Made by a program: the position numbers and the translations under genes
Notes under the pieces: model-generated
Seen by the model: the letters and a program-made list of their open reading frames with translations, nothing else
Told to the model about the DNA's origin: nothing
The model's database searches: none
Shown: positions 58,880 to 64,000 of the stretch, in pieces
Layout: each line of letters opens with the position of its first letter
Numbering within the stretch: position 1 is the first letter of the stretch
Source of the DNA: an uncultured Stenotrophomonas sp.
GTDB lineage: Bacteria; Pseudomonadota; Gammaproteobacteria; Xanthomonadales; Xanthomonadaceae
Assembly (NCBI RefSeq): GCF_913778665.1
Contig: NZ_CAJYVQ010000008.1
Location: 1-64,000, forward strand
Reading direction: 5' to 3'
DNA: 64,000 bases

Positions 58880-59971
58880 GTGCCGCCCTACGCCGGTCCT
58901 CCCGTCGCCTCCCGATCCGGTGATGCCGCCAGCCCCCTGCGGTTGCTGGCCTACCTCGCGCTGGCCATCACCCTGATCGTTCTCGATGACCAGGCCGGCT
59001 GGCTGGCGCGCCTGCGCGAGCAGGCCAACAGCCTGGTGCAGCCGGTGTGGGCGCTGGCCGGCCTGCCCGGCAAGCTCGGCAACCAGGTCAGGGATTCCGC
59101 TGCCAGCCACGGCCAGCTGGTCACCGAGAACCGCGAACTGCGCAATCAGCTGCTGCTGGCCAATGCGCGCCTGACCCGCCTGCAGACCGCCGCGCTGGAC
59201 AACGCCCAGTTGCGCGAACTGCTGAACGTGGCCGAGCGCAGTGGCCTGGACGTGCAGCTGGCGCCGATCCTGGACATCGACCTGGACCCGGTGAAGCAAC
59301 GCCTGGTGCTCGACGCCGGCAGCCGCGAAGGCGTGCATGTCGGCCAGGCGGTGATCGATGCCGGCGGCCTGATGGGCCAGGTGATCAGCGTCACCGGCGG
59401 CACCTCCACCGTGCTGCTGCTGACCGACCCCGACCACGCCGTGCCCGTCACCGTGGCCCGCAATGGCGTGCGCCTGATCGTCTACGGCCGCGGCGACAAG
59501 CTGGAGCTGCGCGACATTCCGCTCAGCGCAGGCGTGGAAGTGGGCGATGAGATCGTCACCTCGGGCCTCGGCGGTCGCTTCCCGGCCGGCTTCCCGGTCG
59601 GCACCATCACCGGCCTGCGTCCGGACGATACCCACGCCTTCCTGGTCGGCGAACTGAAGCCGGCGGCCCAGCTCGACCGCGGCCGCGACGTGCTGCTGCT
59701 GCGGCCCGGAGCCGCGATCCGGATTCCGGCGGAGCTGCGGCTGCAGCTGGAAGCGTCCGCGCCGGGTGGCCCCGCCAGCGCCGCCGCGGTACCGGCACAG
59801 GCCACCACCGCACCGGAGGCATCGACCCCCGCACCCGCACCACCGACCGGGGCGCCTGCCCAGCGACAGACGGCACCGGCAGCCCCGTTACCGGCCCTGG
59901 AATCGTCGGCGGTGCCACACGCACCGCAACCGGTCGAGCCGACCCCGGTCGTTCCGGAGGCCCAGCGATGA
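58880..59971 (+). CDS. mreC: Rod shape-determining protein MreC
   Basis: MreC links MreB to PBP2 across the membrane. The 363-residue protein has one span (about residues 22-40), a coiled coil (about 70-105) and paired beta-barrels with VVSRxGVHV-like stretches (GSREGVHVGQAVID, GDEIVTSGLGGRFPAGFPVG). The last 75 residues are a Pro/Ala-rich tail absent from E. coli MreC. It starts with GTG at 58880, and its stop overlaps mreD. Confidence 0.93.
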   Translation: MPPYAGPPVASRSGDAASPLRLLAYLALAITLIVLDDQAGWLARLREQANSLVQPVWALAGLPGKLGNQVRDSAASHGQLVTENRELRNQLLLANARLTRLQTAALDNAQLRELLNVAERSGLDVQLAPILDIDLDPVKQRLVLDAGSREGVHVGQAVIDAGGLMGQVISVTGGTSTVLLLTDPDHAVPVTVARNGVRLIVYGRGDKLELRDIPLSAGVEVGDEIVTSGLGGRFPAGFPVGTITGLRPDDTHAFLVGELKPAAQLDRGRDVLLLRPGAAIRIPAELRLQLEASAPGGPASAAAVPAQATTAPEASTPAPAPPTGAPAQRQTAPAAPLPALESSAVPHAPQPVEPTPVVPEAQR

Positions 59972-60453
59972 GCCGCCTGCGCGACAACCCATGGGTGCTG
60001 CCGGCCAGCCTGGTGGTGGCACTGCTGCTTGGCCTGCTGCCGCTGCCGGCGCTGCTGCAGCCGCTGCGCCCGTACTGGCTGGCGCTGGTGCTGGCCTACT
60101 GGGTGATCGAAGCGCCCGAGCGTGTCGGTCTGGGCATCGCCTTCGCCAGCGGCGTCATTGCCGACCTGCTGTACGGCGGGGTGCTCGGCGAACAGGCGCT
60201 GCGGCTGGTGATGCTGGCCTTCATCCTGCAGCGCTTCCGTGCCCGCATCCGCTTCTTCCCGATGTCGCAGCAGATGCTCGCCATCGGCGGCCTGCTGTTC
60301 AACGATCGCATTGTCAGCGCGTTGGTCCACATCCTGGTGGGCGAGCCGACGCTGCCGTGGTCGTACTGGTGGGCGCCGCTGCTGGGCATGGGCCTGTGGC
60401 CGCTGGTGTTCGTGCTGCTGGACGCGGTGCGCTTCGGCAAGCGCGGGCGCTGA
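59968..60453 (+). CDS. mreD: Rod shape-determining protein MreD
   Basis: This 161-residue inner-membrane protein has five or six spans and the MreD pattern WVIEAPERVGLGIAFASGVIADLLYGG and LGEQALRLVMLAFILQRFRARIRFFP. Its ATGA overlap with mreC fixes the start. It helps MreC localise and tune PBP2-RodA. Confidence 0.92.
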   Translation: MSRLRDNPWVLPASLVVALLLGLLPLPALLQPLRPYWLALVLAYWVIEAPERVGLGIAFASGVIADLLYGGVLGEQALRLVMLAFILQRFRARIRFFPMSQQMLAIGGLLFNDRIVSALVHILVGEPTLPWSYWWAPLLGMGLWPLVFVLLDAVRFGKRGR

Positions 60454-60456
60454 GCC

Positions 60457-62532
60457 ATGATCCCGCGCCGCCAGGTCAAGAACCCGCACGCCGAAGCCGA
60501 ACAGTTCCGCCGCCGCGCGGCGCTGGGTTTCCTCGGCGTGCTGGTCTGCCTGCTCGGCCTGGGCGGGTGGTACTTCAAGCTGCAGGTGCTGGACCACGAC
60601 GTCTACGCCACGCGCTCGGAGGCCAACCGCATCAAGCCACGGCCGGTGGTGCCGGGGCGCGGCATGATCTACGACCGCAACGGCCGCCTGCTGGCCGAGA
60701 ACGTGCCGGCGTTCCGCCTGGACGTGACCCCGGACAAGGTCAAGGACATGGATGCCACCCTGGAAGGGCTGGCGAAGATCATCAGCATCAGCCCGGAAGA
60801 ACTGGAAGCGTTCAACAAGTCGCGCAAGGCGCGCCGCAAGTTCCTGCCGGTCACGCTGAAGCTGCGCATGAACGACGAGGAGATGGCGCGTTTCGCGGTC
60901 GACCGCTGGCGCTTCCCCGGCGTCGAGCTGGAGCCTTACCTGACCCGCCGCTACCCTTACGGCGACCTGTTCGCGCACATCATCGGCTACGTCGGCCGTG
61001 TCGATGACAAGGACCTGGAGATTCTCGGTGAAGGCAACGCCGCGCTGACCCACATCGGCAAGTCCGGCCTGGAGCGCTATTACGAGCAGCAGCTGCGTGG
61101 CAAGGTCGGCTACGAGCAGGTCGAGACCAACGTGCAGGGCCGCGCGATCCGCACCATCGGCCGTGTTGCCGCACAGTCCGGTGCCGATCTGCGGCTGTCG
61201 ATCGACGCCGATCTGCAGCGCGCCATGGTGGCCGCCTTCGGCGACCAGGAAGGCTCGGCGGTGGCGATGGACCCCCGTACCGGCGAGGTGCTGGCGATGG
61301 TCAGCCTGCCATCCTACGACCCCAATCTGTTCGTCAACGGCATCTCCCATGCCGACTTCAAGGCGTTGAACGAAAACCCGTCGCGGCCGCAGTTCAACCG
61401 ACTGGTGCTCGGCGGCGTCGCCCCGGGTTCTACGTTGAAACCGCTGATCGGCCTGGCCGGCCTGGACTCGGGCGTGCGCCGTCCGGAAGACAGGATATTG
61501 TCCACCGGCATGTTCTACCTGCCCGGCACCAGCCGCGGCTGGGGTGACGCGCATCGTGGCGGCCACGGCTGGACCGACCTGCGCAAGTCCATCGCTGAAT
61601 CGGTCAACACCTACTATTACCGGCTGGCGCTGGACCTGGGCATCGAGCGCTTCGACCATTACATGGAGTACTACGGCTTCGGCCAGCCGACCGGCATCGA
61701 CCTGACCGGCGAGATCGGCGGCATCCTGCCGTCGCCGGCCTACAAGCGGAAGAGCCGCAAGGAAGCCTGGTACCCCGGCGACACGGTCAACATCAGCATC
61801 GGCCAGGGTGACTGGAAGGTCACCCCGCTGCAGTTGGCACGCGGCGTCAGCGGCCTGGCCGATGGCCAGCTGCGCACCCCGCACCTGGTAATCCAGCAGC
61901 GCGACGGTTTCGACAGCGACTGGACCGCGACGCCGCCCGGCGAAAGCAAGCCGGTCAGCCCCAATCCCAACAACGTGCAGGCCGTGCGCGAGGGCATGAT
62001 GGCGACCATGCGGCCCGGTGGCAGCGGCTGGCGCGTGGCGGTCGGTGCGCCGTACGTGATGGCCGGCAAGACCGGTACCGCGCAGGTCATCAGCCGCAAG
62101 GGCACTGCCGCAGTGAATCCGAAGAGCCTGCCGATGCACCTGCGCCACCGCGCACTGTTCGTCGGCTTTGCACCGGCCGAGAACCCGGTGATCGCCATCG
62201 CGGTGGCGGTGGAGGGTGGCGGTTACGGTGGTTCGGCTGCCGCGCCGATCGCGCGCAAGGTGTTCGATGCCTACCTGCTGGGCAAGATGCCCGAAGGCAT
62301 GCAGCCGTTGGACAGCGAGCGTGGCACCACCGCCATCGGCGCTACCGCGTTCGACAACGAAGACGCCGGCGCGCGCCACGCCGGTGATCTGGCCGCCGCG
62401 CAGCTGGCCGAACACCCGGTGCTGGTTGGCGTGCCCGCACCCGAACCGGCGCCCGCGCCGACGCCGGGTACACCGACCGCCGCCGCGTTGCCGGCCACGC
62501 CGCGCCCGGCCGCCATGGAGCCCGCACGATGA
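60457..62532 (+). CDS. mrdA: Penicillin-binding protein 2 (peptidoglycan transpeptidase)
   Basis: PBP2 cross-links lateral wall peptidoglycan with RodA. The 691-residue protein has one N-terminal span (about residues 20-42), a pedestal (PGRGMIYDRNGRLLAENVPAF) and a transpeptidase domain with S325 in STLK, SVN in ESVNTYYY and KTG in MAGKTGTAQV. It is about 60 residues longer than E. coli PBP2 because of an Ala/Pro-rich tail (after about residue 640). Three bases separate it from mreD, and it overlaps rodA by four. Confidence 0.95.
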   Translation: MIPRRQVKNPHAEAEQFRRRAALGFLGVLVCLLGLGGWYFKLQVLDHDVYATRSEANRIKPRPVVPGRGMIYDRNGRLLAENVPAFRLDVTPDKVKDMDATLEGLAKIISISPEELEAFNKSRKARRKFLPVTLKLRMNDEEMARFAVDRWRFPGVELEPYLTRRYPYGDLFAHIIGYVGRVDDKDLEILGEGNAALTHIGKSGLERYYEQQLRGKVGYEQVETNVQGRAIRTIGRVAAQSGADLRLSIDADLQRAMVAAFGDQEGSAVAMDPRTGEVLAMVSLPSYDPNLFVNGISHADFKALNENPSRPQFNRLVLGGVAPGSTLKPLIGLAGLDSGVRRPEDRILSTGMFYLPGTSRGWGDAHRGGHGWTDLRKSIAESVNTYYYRLALDLGIERFDHYMEYYGFGQPTGIDLTGEIGGILPSPAYKRKSRKEAWYPGDTVNISIGQGDWKVTPLQLARGVSGLADGQLRTPHLVIQQRDGFDSDWTATPPGESKPVSPNPNNVQAVREGMMATMRPGGSGWRVAVGAPYVMAGKTGTAQVISRKGTAAVNPKSLPMHLRHRALFVGFAPAENPVIAIAVAVEGGGYGGSAAAPIARKVFDAYLLGKMPEGMQPLDSERGTTAIGATAFDNEDAGARHAGDLAAAQLAEHPVLVGVPAPEPAPAPTPGTPTAAALPATPRPAAMEPAR

Positions 62533-63641
62533 AGGTGTTCCTGCGCTGGGCCGGCGACATGCTGCGCCGCTTCTTCAGCACGCTGGACTGGGTGCTGTGC
62601 CTGGCTCTGGGCGCGCTGATGGTGATCGGCCTGGCGACGCTGAAGAGTGCCGGTGGCGACGGCCTGGTGATGGCCCAGGGCGCGCGTTTCGCAGTGGGCA
62701 TGGCCGCTCTGTGGGGCATCTCGCGCGCGCCCATCCTGCGCATCCGCTCGGCCACGCCGATGATCTATGCGATCTCGATGATCCCGCTGCTGGCGGTGTT
62801 CGTGCTCGGCACCGGCAAATATGGGCGGCAATGGCTGGACCTGAAGTTCTTCTACCTGCAGCCGGCCGAACTGCTGAAGGTCAGCCTGCCGATGATGGTG
62901 GCCTGGTACCTGCACAAGATGCCGCTGCCGCCGCGCTTCAGCACCGTGCTGACCGCGCTGGTCATCATCGGCGTGCCGACCGGGCTGGTGATGCTGCAGC
63001 CCGACTTCGGCACCGGTGTGCTGATCGCTGCCAGCGGCGTGTTCGTGCTGTTGCTGGCCGGCCTGCCGTGGTGGTGGGTCGGCCTCGGCGTGGGCGGCGT
63101 GGCCGCGGTCGCGCCGGTGGCCTGGTTCTGGTTGCTGCGGCCGTACCAGAAGGATCGCATCATGATGTTCCTGGACCCGGAGATGGACGCGCTGGGTGCG
63201 GGCTGGAACATCATCCAGTCGAAGATCGCGATCGGTTCCGGCGGCTTCGATGGCAAGGGCTGGGGCGAAGGCTCGCAGTCGCACCTCAACTTCATACCCG
63301 AGCAGACCACCGACTTCGCGTTCTCGGTGCTGAGCGAGGAATTCGGCTGGATCGGCGTGGCCACCGTGCTGGCGCTGTACCTGGTGGTCATCGGGCGTTG
63401 CCTGTGGATCGCCAGCCAGTCGCGCGACTCGTACTCGCGCCTGCTGGCCGGTGCCACCGGCCTGGCGTTCTTCGTTTACGTGCTGGTCAACGGAGGCATG
63501 ATTTCCGGCCTGCTGCCGGTGGTGGGCGTGCCGATGCCGCTGATCAGCTACGGCGGCACTTCCGCCGTATCGCTGCTGGCCGGCTTCGGCCTGGTGATGG
63601 CGGTACGCAGCCACAACCCCGTGCACGGCGGCTACGGCTAG
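62529..63641 (+). CDS. rodA: Peptidoglycan glycosyltransferase RodA
   Basis: RodA polymerises glycan strands for elongation with PBP2. The 370-residue SEDS protein has about ten spans, YGRQWLDLKFFYLQPAELLKVSLPMMVAWYL in the first half, LQPDFGTGVLIAASG with the catalytic-type Asp, and EQTTDFAFSVLSEEFGWIG and PMPLISYGGTSAVSLLAGFG near the end. ATGA overlap with mrdA fixes the start. A SMAG pair follows. Confidence 0.95.
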   Translation: MKVFLRWAGDMLRRFFSTLDWVLCLALGALMVIGLATLKSAGGDGLVMAQGARFAVGMAALWGISRAPILRIRSATPMIYAISMIPLLAVFVLGTGKYGRQWLDLKFFYLQPAELLKVSLPMMVAWYLHKMPLPPRFSTVLTALVIIGVPTGLVMLQPDFGTGVLIAASGVFVLLLAGLPWWWVGLGVGGVAAVAPVAWFWLLRPYQKDRIMMFLDPEMDALGAGWNIIQSKIAIGSGGFDGKGWGEGSQSHLNFIPEQTTDFAFSVLSEEFGWIGVATVLALYLVVIGRCLWIASQSRDSYSRLLAGATGLAFFVYVLVNGGMISGLLPVVGVPMPLISYGGTSAVSLLAGFGLVMAVRSHNPVHGGYG

Positions 63642-63668
63642 CCGCCGTGCCTCCTGCTCCTGCGCTTT

Positions 63669-63732
63669 GTAGAGCCGAGTCATGCCGGCCGCTTCTGCTG
63701 CGTGAGAGGCAGTCGGCATGGCTCGACGCTAC
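63669..63732. repeat. Inverted SMAG pair between rodA and the next rodA-like gene
   Basis: GTAG at 63669-63672 and CTAC at 63729-63732 bound imperfect inverted arms (AGAGCCGAGTCATGCCG with CGGCATGGCTCGACG-type). Confidence 0.72.
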
Positions 63733-63787
63733 AAATGCAGCGCCGCGCTGACAGCTTCACGCAAGCACACATTGCTACCGTACCTGC

Positions 63788-64000
63788 GTGGAATGGAAAC
63801 GACTGCTTGGCATCTGCCGTGAGGCGGTGCGCACGATCGATCTGCCGCTGCTGGCTGCGCTGTTGATCCTGATGGCAGCGGGCCTGGCAGTGCTGCACAG
63901 CGTGTCCGGTCCGGTGGCCGGGCAGGCGGTGCGCTTCGCCGGTGGCCTGGCCGCGATGTGGCTGTTGTCGCGCGTTCCGCTGCTGCGCCTCCGTGCGTGG
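63788..64000 (+). CDS. Second RodA/FtsW-like (SEDS) protein, N-terminal part (right-truncated by window)
   Basis: The frame is open from a GTG at 63788 to the window end (71 codons). The residues align with the start of the preceding RodA: IDLPLLAALLILMAAGLAVL against LDWVLCLALGALMVIGLATL, then AVRFAGGLAAMWLLSRVPLLRLRAW against ARFAVGMAALWGISRAPILRIRS. So a second SEDS gene follows rodA. No ribosome binding site is obvious, so the exact start is uncertain. Confidence 0.75.
   Translation, partial: MEWKRLLGICREAVRTIDLPLLAALLILMAAGLAVLHSVSGPVAGQAVRFAGGLAAMWLLSRVPLLRLRAW

Overview
The window is chromosomal DNA of high GC content with dense, short-gapped operons. It very probably comes from a Stenotrophomonas species of the S. 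maltophilia complex. Three things point there: the smeT-smeDEF efflux locus, whose proteins match the known Sme proteins in length and motifs; many short GTAG-headed hairpins in the gaps, which are SMAG repeats typical of S. maltophilia; and xanthomonad-type gene order around atp, glmU, glmS, hslVU and mre. No rRNA, tRNA, CRISPR array, prophage or intact insertion sequence is visible.

Layout: 1-3325 holds the end of the F1F0 ATP synthase operon (atpA C-terminus, atpG, atpD, atpC). Then come gtrA-like, glmU and a GNAT acetyltransferase. 5903-13701 (minus) is one efflux module: adaptor, ABC ATPase, two MacB/FtsX-type permeases, a small exported PDZ-like protein, and an NtrC-type regulator with its NtrY-like kinase. 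A near-consensus sigma-54 promoter lies before the adaptor, and a four-half-site palindrome lies about 85 bp upstream of the inferred start; together they suggest the two-component pair switches on its own operon. glmS is divergent. 16-31 kb carries a CBS protein, two glyoxalase-fold proteins, a cysteine-synthase-like PLP enzyme, oligopeptidase PrlC, an SDR, DUF1415, an aldehyde/alcohol dehydrogenase pair with a GAF regulator that lacks its AAA+ domain, yajQ, an EamA exporter and metNI without metQ. 31-38 kb has a lipocalin, two S9 peptidases, an aminotransferase and a YbaN-like protein.

38.2-43 kb is the lptM-dapF-DUF484-xerC cluster followed by hslVU behind a sigma-32-like heat-shock promoter. 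43-49.7 kb is smeT-smeDEF. Just after smeF lies a small remnant of a REP-associated tyrosine transposase (RAYT) enclosed by two inverted SMAG repeats. 50-57.4 kb contains a small membrane protein, two small unknowns, a yeast-type cytosine deaminase, ubiE, an M1 aminopeptidase lipoprotein, a lipoprotein of unknown role, a HAD phosphatase and an adenosine-kinase-like PfkB enzyme. 57.7 kb to the end is the cell-shape operon mreB-mreC-mreD-mrdA-rodA, followed by the start of a second rodA-like gene cut by the window edge.

The best candidates for something not well described are the self-controlled sigma-54 efflux operon, the SMAG-bounded RAYT remnant, the nested inverted-repeat region at 25.9-26.1 kb, and a group of genes whose -10-like hexamers sit 5-7 bases before the ATG, suggesting leaderless transcripts.
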